Shown here piece after piece: positions 34,992-47,000 of a stretch of DNA of 64,000 bases. The notes below the pieces were generated by a model, which was not told the origin of the DNA, ran no database searches, and was given only the letters and a program-made list of their open reading frames with translations. The stretch comes from Planctomycetota bacterium (lineage in GTDB: Bacteria; Planctomycetota; UBA1135; GCA-002686595): assembly GCA_020853575.1 (NCBI GenBank), contig JADYYP010000009.1:1-64000 (forward strand), in the 5' to 3' direction. How positions within the stretch are numbered: the first letter of the stretch is position 1; each line of letters begins with the position of its first letter. The translations under genes and the position numbers were made by a program.

Positions 34992-36665
34992 ATGCATCCG
35001 CGCCTCTCGACCGCAGTGTTCGTCGTCTCCTGCGTGGCCCCGGCCCTCGCACAGGATTGGCCCAACCAGGGAGGCAATCCTCAGCGCAACGGCCGCTCAC
35101 CGGCCGTCGGCCCCGCGAGCGCGACTTCGGCTTGGACCTCGGCGCCGACCTCGATCATCAGCTGGGCTCCGTTCATCGAAGGCCAACGCGTGGTCACGGT
35201 GCGCGAGTCGGGCTTCCCGCAATCGGGTGGCGCGGCCAACGACACGCTTCGCTGCTACGACCTCGCGAGCGGAGCGCAGGTGTGGAGCACGTCGCTGGCG
35301 TTCGGCGGCAACACCTCGCAGCAGTGGATCGCATGGATCGCCGGTGTGAAGGGCGGAAAGGTCTTCGCCTCGCGCTCGCAGAACGGATCGCCGCAGCCGA
35401 TCACGGCGCTGGACCTGGCGAGCGGCAACGTGCTGTGGAGCTCGACCGCGACCACGACAGCGTTCGCCTACGACGGCGCGGTCTTCGCGCCCGACGGCGA
35501 CGTGATCGTCGGCGACTTCACCAGCGTGACGCGCATCAACGCGCACGATGGCTCGACCGCGTGGTCCGTGGCGCGCACTTGTCCCGTCAGTGGCAACTGC
35601 GGCGTGGCGCTGAGCTCGAGCGGCGTGTTCCTCGACGAAGCGGTACCGGGCGGCCAAGTGCTCTCGAAGCTCGATCCGAACAGCGGAGCGCTGCTGTACC
35701 AGAGCACGCTGATGGCCGGCTTCACCGACCAGAACTCGCCCTTCTGCTCGCCCTCGGGTTCACTCGTTTTCTTCTCGCGCACGCAGAACAACAGCGCGGT
35801 GGACTTCCTGTTCTGCTTCGCGGACACGGGCACGGCTCTGGTCGAGCTGTGGCGCCAGCCGGTGCGCTGGACGACCTCGCACGAGCACGGCATGGCGAGC
35901 GATGACGGCGTGTACACGTTCCTTCCGAACGACGAGTTCGTGAAGCTCGATGCGCTGACCGGCACGGTGGCCGCGAGCGCCGGCGTGCTGGCGCCGCTGG
36001 GCAGCCCGAATCTCAGCCCGAAGACCGCGGTCGACGCGCTCGGCCGCGTGTACGTGTCGAATGGTTGGGCGAGCACGCCCGCGAGCAGCGGACGGCTGTG
36101 GGCTTTCACGGCCGACCTCAGCAGCACGCTGTTCACGCTCACGCTCAATCGTCCCAACCAAGGCGGCCCAGCGCTGGCGAGCGACGGCACGTTGGTGGTG
36201 TGCGATCTGAGCGCCGTGCGCGCCTATCGCTCGGCTTTCGCGCCGTATTGCACGGCCGGCACGACGACCAACGGCTGCACGGCCAACATCAGCGCGAGCG
36301 GTGTCCCCGACGCCAATGCTGGCTCGGGCTTCGTGCTGCACGTGAGTGATGTCGAAGGCGCCAAGACCGGACTCTTGTTCTACGGACTGAGCGGTCCGCT
36401 CGCGCAAGCCTGGGGTACCTCGTCGAGCTATCTGTGCGTCAAGCCGCCGACGCAACGCACCCTGGCGCAGTCGACCGGCGGCAACGCGGGCGCGTGCGAC
36501 GGCACGCTGACGCTCGACTGGAATCAGTTCATCACGACGCCGAGCGTGCTGGGCTGGCCCTTCGCCGGCGGCGAAGTCGTCTCCGCCCAAGCCTGGTTCC
36601 GCGACCCGCCGAGCCCCAAGACCACCATGCTCTCCGACGCGCTGACGTTTACCGTGCAGCCGTAG
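34992..36665 (+). CDS. Secreted PQQ-like beta-propeller protein
   Basis: The 557-aa product begins with a signal peptide (LSTAVFVVSCVAPALAQ) and DWPNQGGNPQRNGRSP, a typical opening of PQQ-like quinoprotein propellers. Blades follow with AxDxxxGxxxW-type ends (CYDLASGAQVWSTS, ALDLASGNVLWSST, RINAHDGSTAWSV, LDALTGTVAA). The last ~140 residues form the recurring Cys-containing module (YCTAGTTTNGCTANISASGVPDANAGSGF...GLLFYG...LCV...RDPPSP..LSDALTF). It is likely periplasmic or surface exposed. No enzymatic residues are evident. Confidence 0.8.
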   Translation: MHPRLSTAVFVVSCVAPALAQDWPNQGGNPQRNGRSPAVGPASATSAWTSAPTSIISWAPFIEGQRVVTVRESGFPQSGGAANDTLRCYDLASGAQVWSTSLAFGGNTSQQWIAWIAGVKGGKVFASRSQNGSPQPITALDLASGNVLWSSTATTTAFAYDGAVFAPDGDVIVGDFTSVTRINAHDGSTAWSVARTCPVSGNCGVALSSSGVFLDEAVPGGQVLSKLDPNSGALLYQSTLMAGFTDQNSPFCSPSGSLVFFSRTQNNSAVDFLFCFADTGTALVELWRQPVRWTTSHEHGMASDDGVYTFLPNDEFVKLDALTGTVAASAGVLAPLGSPNLSPKTAVDALGRVYVSNGWASTPASSGRLWAFTADLSSTLFTLTLNRPNQGGPALASDGTLVVCDLSAVRAYRSAFAPYCTAGTTTNGCTANISASGVPDANAGSGFVLHVSDVEGAKTGLLFYGLSGPLAQAWGTSSSYLCVKPPTQRTLAQSTGGNAGACDGTLTLDWNQFITTPSVLGWPFAGGEVVSAQAWFRDPPSPKTTMLSDALTFTVQP

Positions 36666-36787
36666 AGCGTTCGCGCGAGCGCGGGTGAATTTTCGTCCAG
36701 TCCAAGGCGGCGCGCCGCACTTCGAGGGCGTTCGCGAGGAGGCATCGCTCGCGCGCCCCAGCAAACCCCGGAACGGAGGAAATCGCC

Positions 36788-38053
36788 ATGCAGGCTCGCT
36801 CGCTTTGCTCTCTCGTCGCCGTGACGGCCTTGGCCGGCTCGGCATGGTCCCAGGTCAACTTCGACGGCACCAAGCAAGGCTTCGTGTGGACCGGCGACTG
36901 CTCCAGCGGCGTCGTCTTCACCAACACGAGCGGGGTCGACCTGTGCGACCTGTGGCTCGAGATCAACGACGACGGCGCGAACAACGCGCCCGAGATCGAG
37001 GTCGTCACCGTCCAGAAGGGCGGGGGCGGCGCGGACTGGGACGCCGACGACAACGAGGACGGTGACGACGACGACGCCAACGAGAACGACGACACCGACT
37101 CGTCGCCCAACGGCAACGCCAAGGGGTGGCACCGCACGCAAGCCGTGACGAACGGCGACTGCATCGCGCCCGGCGCGAACTTCACCGTGACGCTGTGCGC
37201 CGCGGGCGGAGCTTCGCTCGTCGGTCGCAACGTCTATCTCTGGGGCACTTCGCACGGCAACGCGGGCGCGGTCGGAGGCGACGGCGGCGTCAAGATCGCC
37301 GATCCGCCCAAGCGCCTCGCGAGCGTCACGCCGTCGTCGAGCTCGCACCTCGCGCACGCGAACTTGCCCGGCGCTCCCGTGTTCACGCTGCGACTGGTCA
37401 ACGACGACCTCGGACTGCCGATGAACCGCGTCTGGATCGTTCCCGAAGATCCCGACTTCGATGTGCTCAACGTGCAAGCGGACGCGCCCTGGAGCTGGGA
37501 CGCGGTGCGACACGAGCTGTCGTTCTCACCGCCGCTCGCGCCCGCTGACTCCGCGCAGGTGTGGCTGACGCTCGATCACATGAGCTCGGCGGGACCGACG
37601 ACCGACGTGCGCTTCACGCGCGCCGGCGATCCGCCGCAGCCCTACTGCACGCCGAAGCTCTCGAGCGCCGGCTGCCCGCCCTTGATCGCGTCCTTCGGCA
37701 ACCCGAGCGCCACGAGCACCGGCCCGTTCGTCGTGCTGTGCCAGCAAGTCGTCAATCAGAAGGTCGGCCTGCTCTTCTACGGGACGAGCTCGCACTCTGC
37801 TCCGTTCCAGGGCGGCACGCTGTGCGTCGGCGCGCCCGTCAGACGCACGCAGCTCCAGAGCTCCGGCGGCTCCCCCATCGGCAACGATTGCTCCGGGCTC
37901 TACCAGTACGACTTCCAAGCGCGCATCCAGGGCGGCTTCGATCCGCAGCTCGTTCCCGGCGCGTCGATCTACTCGCAGTGGTGGTTCCGCGATCCGCAGT
38001 CGCCCTCCACGACGGGTCTCTCGAACGGCCTGCACTTCGTGATCGATTCGTGA
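36788..38053 (+). CDS. Secreted protein with acidic linker and recurring C-terminal module
   Basis: The 421-aa product has a signal peptide (SLCSLVAVTALAGSAWSQ), a beta-rich part, a very acidic stretch around residues 78-105 (runs of Asp, Glu and Asn, possibly Ca-binding), and the recurring C-terminal module (YCTPKLSSAGCPPLIASFG..SATSTGPF...PFQGGTLCV...DCSGLYQYD...QWWFRDPQSP..LSNGLHF). GGAGGAAATCGCC before the ATG gives a strong ribosome-binding site. It precedes the DGR target gene on the same strand but has its own end 130 bp before it. Confidence 0.78.
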   Translation: MQARSLCSLVAVTALAGSAWSQVNFDGTKQGFVWTGDCSSGVVFTNTSGVDLCDLWLEINDDGANNAPEIEVVTVQKGGGGADWDADDNEDGDDDDANENDDTDSSPNGNAKGWHRTQAVTNGDCIAPGANFTVTLCAAGGASLVGRNVYLWGTSHGNAGAVGGDGGVKIADPPKRLASVTPSSSSHLAHANLPGAPVFTLRLVNDDLGLPMNRVWIVPEDPDFDVLNVQADAPWSWDAVRHELSFSPPLAPADSAQVWLTLDHMSSAGPTTDVRFTRAGDPPQPYCTPKLSSAGCPPLIASFGNPSATSTGPFVVLCQQVVNQKVGLLFYGTSSHSAPFQGGTLCVGAPVRRTQLQSSGGSPIGNDCSGLYQYDFQARIQGGFDPQLVPGASIYSQWWFRDPQSPSTTGLSNGLHFVIDS

Positions 38054-38168
38054 GCGACGCCCGTCGCTCGTCTCGCGCGAGCTGCGCCTTGGCGCGCGGC
38101 TCGCGTTTTCGTGGCTGAGATCGCGCACGGGCTCCGCGACCGCTCCGTTGAGCCCGCTCGCGCGCGTC

Positions 38169-38176
38169 GCTACCTT
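38169..38176 (+). promoter_or_regulatory. GCTACCTT -10 element of DGR target 1
   Basis: GCTACCTT ends 9 nt before the ATG at 38186. The same octamer ends 6 nt before the DGR operon start at 41520, so target 1 and the diversification operon may share expression control. Confidence 0.5.
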
Positions 38177-38185
38177 CTCGCGCGC

Positions 38186-41194
<3,009 letters not shown>

Positions 41195-41519
41195 GGATGT
41201 GCTCTAGAGCGGCAAGCGCGGTCATCTGACCGCTCGATCGGCAACCCGTTGCCGCTGTCGTCGCGCATCGGCGCGTTCGGCTGCCGCACCCTTGCCGACC
41301 TCGGCCGATTCGTTGCCGCACACGGCAGCGCTTCGGTCGCTCGCGCGACCGCAAGCGACCGTTTTCGGCCGCACTCGGGCGCTCCGATGCCGATTCCTGC
41401 CGCACTTGCCGCGTGCGGCCGGATGTCAGCCGCGTCCGGTCACCGCCGTCCCGCTGCGACACTCCCTCGAGTCCGCTCCGGATTCCCCGTTGCGTCCGCC
41501 GCGCCGCTACCTTTTCGCG
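41195..41519. other. Intergenic region before the DGR operon
   Basis: After the homing flank, the region carries at least six copies of TTGCCG or CGGCAA, a block around 41347-41368 (CGACCGCAAGCGACCGTTTT) shared with 43777-44073, and the GCTACCTT element at 41506-41513, which ends 6 nt before the operon's first ATG. I see no gene in it. Confidence 0.6.
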
Positions 41520-42143
41520 ATGGCGAACGAGAACGAACCCATGGACCTCAGCCTGCGCGAAGCCGCCGCCCTGCTCGGCCGCAACCCCCGCACGCTGCGC
41601 GCGCAGCTCGCGCGGGGCGAGATCGCCGGACGCAAGTCGGGCAAGCACTGGCTCGTGCCGCGCCACTCGCTGCCGCTGACCGAGGCGCAACGGCGCACGC
41701 TGCAAGTGCGGGCCGACGAGCTGCGCGCGGCGGTCGACGAAGCGCTCCCCTCGCGCACCGCGACCGACCGCGGCCCGCGGCGCCGCAGCGTCGCCGACCT
41801 CGACTGCTTCCGCGCGGCACAGCGCGTGTTGCGCGACATGCGCGCCCAGGCGCCCGGCGACGCGAGCGCGACGAGCGACCTCGCCCGCGCGCGCGAGCAA
41901 GTCGAAGCCGGCCTGCTCCACCTGAGCGAGGCTTCCCACCTCTACCACCCGCGCCTCAAGCTGCGCGCGACGCGCCACGCGCACTCTGCCTTCGCGCGCG
42001 CCGTGGGTCTCCTGTTCCTCGAGGTCGACGCCGCGCCCGCACCGCCGCGGCTCGCATGGATCGTCGCGCTCGAGAGCGAAGTCCTGCCGGCCGTCGGCGG
42101 CCTGATGCGCTGGTCCGAGCGCAGCTCGCGCAGGCCGCGATGA
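41520..42143 (+). CDS. HTH (excisionase/MerR-like) DGR accessory protein
   Basis: The 207-aa protein opens with a winged-helix DNA-binding domain of the excisionase type (SLREAAALLGRNPRTLRAQLARGEIAGRKSGKHWLVPRHSL, residues ~10-50). It continues as an all-helical domain (LDCFRAAQRVLRDM..., LARAREQVEAGLLHLSEASHLYHPRLKLRATRHAHSAFARAVGLLFLEV). It is the first gene of the DGR operon, and its stop overlaps the Avd start as ATGA. It may bind target DNA or regulate the operon; that is inference from the fold and position. The ATG is fixed by the GCTACCTT element 6 nt upstream. Confidence 0.75.
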   Translation: MANENEPMDLSLREAAALLGRNPRTLRAQLARGEIAGRKSGKHWLVPRHSLPLTEAQRRTLQVRADELRAAVDEALPSRTATDRGPRRRSVADLDCFRAAQRVLRDMRAQAPGDASATSDLARAREQVEAGLLHLSEASHLYHPRLKLRATRHAHSAFARAVGLLFLEVDAAPAPPRLAWIVALESEVLPAVGGLMRWSERSSRRPR

Positions 42144-42787
42144 TCGAACGCCGCGCGCCGCTCTACGTCCGTTCGCACGATCTCGCGCGTTGGGAACTCG
42201 AGCGCGCGGCTCAGCGCGACGGCGAGCTCGCGCGGCACGTCAAGTCCGAGGCTCTCGAGCTCGTGCGGGCGATCACGCTCGCGCTGACGTTTCCGCGCTC
42301 GCGCTCGCGACACATCGAGGAAGCCGACGAGCACGTCGCGACGCTGCGCGCTTGGACGCGGCTCGAGCTGGAGCTTGGTGAGCTCGCACCGCGGCAAGCG
42401 CGTTTCGTGCACGCCGAGCTCGACCTGCTGGGGCGCATGCTCGGCGGTTGGCGACGCGAGTGGTCGAAACGCACAGGGGCCGAGGCCCCACCGGCTCCGC
42501 CCGCGTGCTCCGCGGCGGCAGCTACTGGAACGACGCCGACAGGTGTCGTTCCGCCGCGCGCAACAGGAACGACCCCGGGAACCGCAACGACAACATCGGG
42601 TTCCGTGTCGCCCTGTGCGCGCCCCCGAACCCGAGGTGACGGCGATGAGCGCGACGCGCTCGGATACCCGCCGCGCGCCCCGAGCAGGCCTCGCCCCGGC
42701 GGTGGAGCGCGTAGTTCCACCGAAGCGCGCTCCGCCGTTCCGCCGCTCGGTGACGGTCCGGCGGAGCCTCCGTCCGCTCCGACGTGA
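42140..42787 (+). CDS. avd: Avd-like DGR accessory protein whose reading frame runs through the TR
   Basis: Residues ~5-113 (LYVRSHDLARWELERAAQ..., ALELVRAITLALTFPRSRSRHIEEADEHVATLRAWTRLELELGELAPRQ...LDLLGRMLGGWRREW) match the four-helix Avd family, a basic protein that binds the RT and template RNA. Normal length is about 110-130 aa. Here the frame stays open to 215 aa: residues ~117-163 are the template repeat read in a frame shifted from the VR frame, then a Pro/Gly/Ser-rich tail. The TGA overlaps the RT start as GTGA, and the start overlaps the HTH gene as ATGA. This coupling suggests real translation through the TR. If it is not translated, the tail is only an open frame. Confidence 0.85.
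   Translation: MIERRAPLYVRSHDLARWELERAAQRDGELARHVKSEALELVRAITLALTFPRSRSRHIEEADEHVATLRAWTRLELELGELAPRQARFVHAELDLLGRMLGGWRREWSKRTGAEAPPAPPACSAAAATGTTPTGVVPPRATGTTPGTATTTSGSVSPCARPRTRGDGDERDALGYPPRAPSRPRPGGGARSSTEARSAVPPLGDGPAEPPSAPT
42490..42628 (+). repeat. DGR template repeat (TR)
   Basis: This is the adenine-rich-codon version of both VRs. In the VR frame it reads GSARVLRGGSYWNDADRC..., including six AAC codons and TAC/GAC codons, which can diversify without giving stops. It has 23 adenines by hand count. The last ~28 bp (GC-rich, ending GCCCCCGA) are identical in the TR and both VRs up to an A/G difference at 42629. That fits the homing (IMH) end of a VR against the altered copy in the TR. 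It lies between the avd core and the RT, within the avd frame. Confidence 0.97.
42697..42737 (+). ncRNA. Hairpin in the TR-RT spacer (candidate part of template RNA)
   Basis: CGGCGG-TGG-AGCGC (42697-42710) pairs with GCGCT-CCGCCG (42727-42737), an 11-bp stem with a 3-nt bulge and 16-nt loop. The TR-to-RT spacer is about 155 nt. In the Bordetella phage DGR the region of similar length after the TR is part of the template RNA needed for cDNA priming. An equivalent role here is inference. Confidence 0.4.
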
Positions 42788-43776
42788 GGCCCTTCGACGA
42801 GCTGTGCTCGGCCGAGCACCTCGAGCGCTCCGCACGACTGGCAGCGCGAGGCAAGCTGCGGCGGCGCGACGTCGCGTGGTTTTGGTTCCGCCGCGAGGCC
42901 GAACTCGAGCGAATGCGCGTCGAGCTGCTCGAACAGCGTTGGAGGCCGGCGCCGTGGGACTTGCTCTTCATCCACGACCCCAAGCCGCGCGTCATCGCGC
43001 GCGCTCCGTTTCGCGACCGCGTCGTGCACACGGCGCTCGCGAACCTGATCGAGCCGCGTTTCGAGCGCTCGTACCTGCCCGAGGACTTCGCCTGCCGCAG
43101 GCACATGGGCACCCACCGCGCGCGCGTGCGCTTGCTCGAGCTCGTACGCCGTCATCGCCTCGCCGTGCACCTCGACGTGCGCAGCTACTTCCCGAGCATC
43201 GACGTCGACCTGCTGCGCGGCTTGCTCGAGCGACGCATCGATGATGAGCGCTTCCTCGCGGTCGTCTCGCGCGTGCTCGAGGCGGGGCGCGGACTGAACG
43301 ACTCCTCGCGCGTGCGACGACACGCGCGCATCGCACCCGACTGGCCGCCGCCGGGACGCGGGTTGCCGATCGGCGCGCTGACGAGCCAGCTCTTCGCGGC
43401 GCACGTGTACCTGCTCGAGTTCGACCACTTCGTGAAGCGCGAGCTGAAGGTGCCGGGGTACGTGCGCTACGTCGACGACATCTTCTGCTTCGGCGAACGG
43501 CGGGCGGAGCTGCGAGCGTGGCGCGCGGCGATCGGGCAGTGGCTCGAGGCGCGGCGCGGGCTGCGGCTCAAGCGGCCGGACGCGCGCGTACTGTCCTGTG
43601 GCGGGCACATCGACGCGCTCGGCGTTCGCATCACCCGCGACGGCATCGAGCCGCTGCGGCGGAGCTTCACGCGGCTGCGAGCGCAGCTCGCGCGCGATGC
43701 GCGCGATCCGCGGGTCGACACGCGCGCGATCGAGGCGGCGTTGCGCTCGCGGATCGGCAATCTGCTGTTCCTGTGA
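42784..43776 (+). CDS. DGR reverse transcriptase
   Basis: The 330-aa protein has the RT motifs: AWFWFRREAELERMR start, WRPAPWDLLFIHDPKPRVI, RVVHTALANLIEPRFERSYLPEDFACRRHMGTH, first catalytic Asp in LDVRSYFPSIDVDLL, and LPIGALTSQLFAAHVYLLEFDHFVKREL, which has the SQ form of motif 4 that marks DGR RTs (group II intron RTs have QG). The catalytic YVDD sits in YVRYVDDIFCF, and a C-terminal thumb follows. No maturase or endonuclease domain is present, and length is typical for DGR RTs. GTG start at 42784 overlaps the avd stop. Confidence 0.96.
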   Translation: MRPFDELCSAEHLERSARLAARGKLRRRDVAWFWFRREAELERMRVELLEQRWRPAPWDLLFIHDPKPRVIARAPFRDRVVHTALANLIEPRFERSYLPEDFACRRHMGTHRARVRLLELVRRHRLAVHLDVRSYFPSIDVDLLRGLLERRIDDERFLAVVSRVLEAGRGLNDSSRVRRHARIAPDWPPPGRGLPIGALTSQLFAAHVYLLEFDHFVKRELKVPGYVRYVDDIFCFGERRAELRAWRAAIGQWLEARRGLRLKRPDARVLSCGGHIDALGVRITRDGIEPLRRSFTRLRAQLARDARDPRVDTRAIEAALRSRIGNLLFL

Positions 43777-44073
43777 GCACCGGAGAGCGCTGCGAGCTTG
43801 CCGCTGTCGGCCGATTCGTTGCCGCGCGACTCGCGCGGATGACCGCAAGCGGCACGGGAGTCGCGGTGCGGCAGCCGAGATGAGTCGAACGGCAAGAAAC
43901 GGTCGCTTGCGGTCGTCGCGCGTGCCGAGCCGTTGCCGAGGTCGGCAACGGGATGACCGGCTGCGGCAAGGTCGCGGCAGGCTGGGCTGCGATCTCAGTT
44001 TGCGTGCGGCAACGGCTTGCCGGACGAACGGTCAGACGACCGCGCTTGCCGCTCTAGAGCACATCCTCAAAGG
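43777..44073. other. Intergenic region between the RT and target 2
   Basis: It mirrors 41195-41519: about nine copies of TTGCCG/CGGCAA, the block CGACCGCAAGCGACCGTTT (reverse strand, about 43895-43915) and the VR2 homing flank. No gene is visible. Confidence 0.6.
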
Positions 44074-44098
44074 TCAAAGGTCGACGTTCGAAGAGCTC
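43999..44098 (-). repeat. Conserved flank downstream of VR2 with two hairpins
   Basis: Inverted counterpart of the VR1 flank. Palindrome GCTCTAGAGC at 44051-44060; on the reverse strand hairpin 1 is GCGGTC-GTCT-GACCGT (44043-44028) and hairpin 2 is CGGCAA-GCCG-TTGCCG (44022-44007). The stems are kept while the loops differ by one base each from the VR1 copies, which suggests selection on structure. Confidence 0.75.
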
Positions 44099-47000
44099 GG
44101 GGGCGCGCACAGGGCGACACGGAACCCGATGTCGTCGCCGCGGAACCCGGGGTCGAGCCTGAGGCGCGCGGCGGAACGACACCCGCCGGCGTCGTCCCAG
44201 CCGCCGCCGCCGCGGAGCACGCGGGCGGAGCCGGTCTCCGGCCCGGTCGGATTCGTCTGCTCGTCCGGCGTGTATGGCCCGAACCTATCGCTGCACCACT
44301 CCAAGACGTTGCCGTGCATGTCATGCAGTTTCCACGGGTTCGGCGCGTGCTTGCTCGCGACAGGTTTGCGGCCCCTCCCGTCGCTCCCGCTCCAAACGCC
44401 AACTCGATCGAGGTCCTTGTCGGAGTCGCCCGACCAGAAGCGCGTCCTCGTCCCCGCGCGGCACGCGTACTCCCACTGCGCCTCCGTCGGCAGGCGCGCG
44501 TGCTCGTGCAGCCACGCACAGAAAAGCCACGCATCCCACCACGACACGTTCGCTGCCGGCTGGTCGCGCTCCTGCTTCGACGGCTTGCGCGAGCGCTCGA
44601 AGCGCGCGTACTGCGCTTCGGTGACCGGCGTCACGCCGAGTTTGAAGCTCGCGAGGGTCACGCGATGCTGCGGCCCCTCCGAGCCCTCGCGCCCGTCCTC
44701 GTCGTCCGGCGAGCCCATCAAGAACGGCCCACCGCTCTCGTCGGTCGACGGAATGCGCGCGAACTCCATCCCGAGCGCGCTCGGCACCGGCCGACCGATG
44801 TGCTTGAAGAACTCGACGCGCTCGAACGGGACCTTCGCCGTCGTGAGCGCGTAGTGCACGTGCGCGGCGTGCATCACGTCGCTCGACGCATCGACGAGCG
44901 ACAGCAACCAACCGCGGACGACGTCGGGAGAAGCGGCCTCCGTCCAACGACGCGCAAGGACGAGCAAGTCGTCGCCGTCCCACAAGGCGAAGTCTCGAAG
45001 CAATGGCAGAGCTTCGGGCGGCGGAAGCGTCTGCGAGAAGAGCAGCGCGCGCAGGCCGATCTGCTTGTGGGCGTCGAACACGAGCCGGATGAGCGCGGCT
45101 TGGTCCTGCGGCGACTCGATCAGCTCGCAAACGAACGTGAACGTCTCCGCCCAACGCACGGTGACGGACTCGTCGTCGGTCGATGCGACTTCGGGTTGCT
45201 TGCGGCGCTTGCGTTGCCATTCCTCTTCCTCTTCGAGCAAGCGCTTCAAGAACGCCGTGATCCGCTCCGTCGGCCAGCTCCCGATCTCGTTCGCGGCCAG
45301 GAACTCGCGGAACGAGCGGTGCAGGTAGCGCACGCTCTCGCCGTCGAAATCCTGCGCCGCCAAGATCCCGGAGTTCTTGCCGAGGTCGTCGAAGAAGAGT
45401 GGTGGCGATCCGAACGCGGTCGCCATCATGCGGAAGATCGGCTCGCCGCTGACTTGGTCGCTCGAGTGCTTCTCGAGGCCCCAGCCGAACGCGTTCAGCT
45501 CGTCGCGCGTCCACTCGTTCTTCCCGGTGCGCTGCAGCAGGAAGCTCAGCGTCGGGAGGATCAGTCGCGCCGTCCCCACGTCGCGCACGGGCGTCGGGTT
45601 CACGCCGAAGCCGCGCTGCAGCAAGAGCTCGACAGCGCGCTTGTAGAGATCGCAACGGCGCGCGGGAGCGCTGACCGCCGGGTTCTCGGAGAGCTTGGCG
45701 ATCAAGGTCAGCATCAGCGGGTTCTTCGCGAGCCCCTGCAGCGAGGCGCTGCGCTGCGTCTGCGCGAGCACGCGCTCGGCGTGCTCGGGGATCCAGCGGC
45801 GCAGGAGCTCGAGTTGCGCGTCGGCGCTCAGCGGTTGCAGCGCGAAGTGTAGGTAGCTCTCGCCCAGCGACTGGAATCCCGGCCGGCGCGAGGTGACGAC
45901 GCAGCGGCCGGGCGGCGGCGCGGCGAGCATCTCGCGCACGCGCGTGTGGGCGGCGCCGCCGGACACCTCGTCGAGTCCGTCGAAGAACCACCAGATCGCG
46001 TCGGGCGACTGCGCGAGCTCGCGCAGCTTCTTCGCCAGGCCCTGCGCGTTGGCCGCGCCGCGCTTGTCGCGCAGCTGCGACTCGACGAAGTCGAACGGGT
46101 CGCCCTGCGCGGCTGCGATTCGCGTCAGCGGGATGAACACGGCGATCGGCGCCGAAGGCTCGCGCGGGTCGGCGTTCTCGAAGCAGATGTGGCGCGAGAT
46201 GGTCGACTTGCCGGCGCCGGGATCGCCGAAGAGCACGAAGCGGCCCGTCGACGGCTGCTGCTCGCCCACAGGCAGCGAAAGCAGCTCGCGCAGCGTCCGC
46301 GGGAACCGCGCCTCCTGACGCAGCCCGTGCTCGAGCTTCTTCGACGACTCCGAGTCGCGCGCAATCTGCAACTCCACGCACACCGCGTCGATCGTCTTGG
46401 CCTGGATGCCGGGGAAGAACGGCACGAGATCGCCGTGCGCGCGCAGCAGGTAGGCGCGGTAGAGCGCGAGGACGTCGGTCGGCGCGTCCTTGGGCTCGAA
46501 GATCGACGCGAGATCGCGCTCGAGCTCGGCGGCGCTCGTCCACGGCTTCTTCGAGAGCGGCGCGACGTCGAGCACGCTGCGCTCGCGCTGCTCCTCGAGC
46601 ACGACGACCTCGAGCCCGAGCCCGTAGCAGTAGCCGGCGATGACCGATGCGGCGGCGTTCTCGACGCCGTCGCGCGCTTCGTTCGTGTTGGGGATCACCC
46701 ACACGACGCGGCCGACGCCCTTGAGCACCTCGTGCAGATCGAGCAGCGACCAGCGGTCGGGCTCGGGCCGGCGCCACGCATCGTTCTCCTTCGCGCCCAG
46801 TCGCTCGAACACGCGCTCGAACACCTTGGCGAGCGCCTTGCCGACCTTGTTGCGCGGATAGAGCAGGAGCGTCGTCGCACCCTTGACCGGCTTCGGCGGC
46901 GGCTTGAGGCCTTCGCGTCCCTCGATGCACGCGTGGAGCTTCTCGATGTCGTCGAGCGTGTCGACGGTGAAGCCCTTGAAGGGCGGTTCCGATCTGACCC

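Noticed and set aside
42448-42639. A 63-residue frame ending CAPPNPR at the template repeat, resembling the end of an FGE-sulfatase domain
   Set aside because: It is the template repeat read in the VR frame, not a separate gene. It has no upstream domain or start signal.
42784-43776. Reverse transcriptase as a group II intron or retron enzyme
   Set aside because: The SQ form of motif 4, the absence of maturase or endonuclease domains and the adjacent TR/VR set identify it as a DGR RT. No intron or msr/msd structure is visible.
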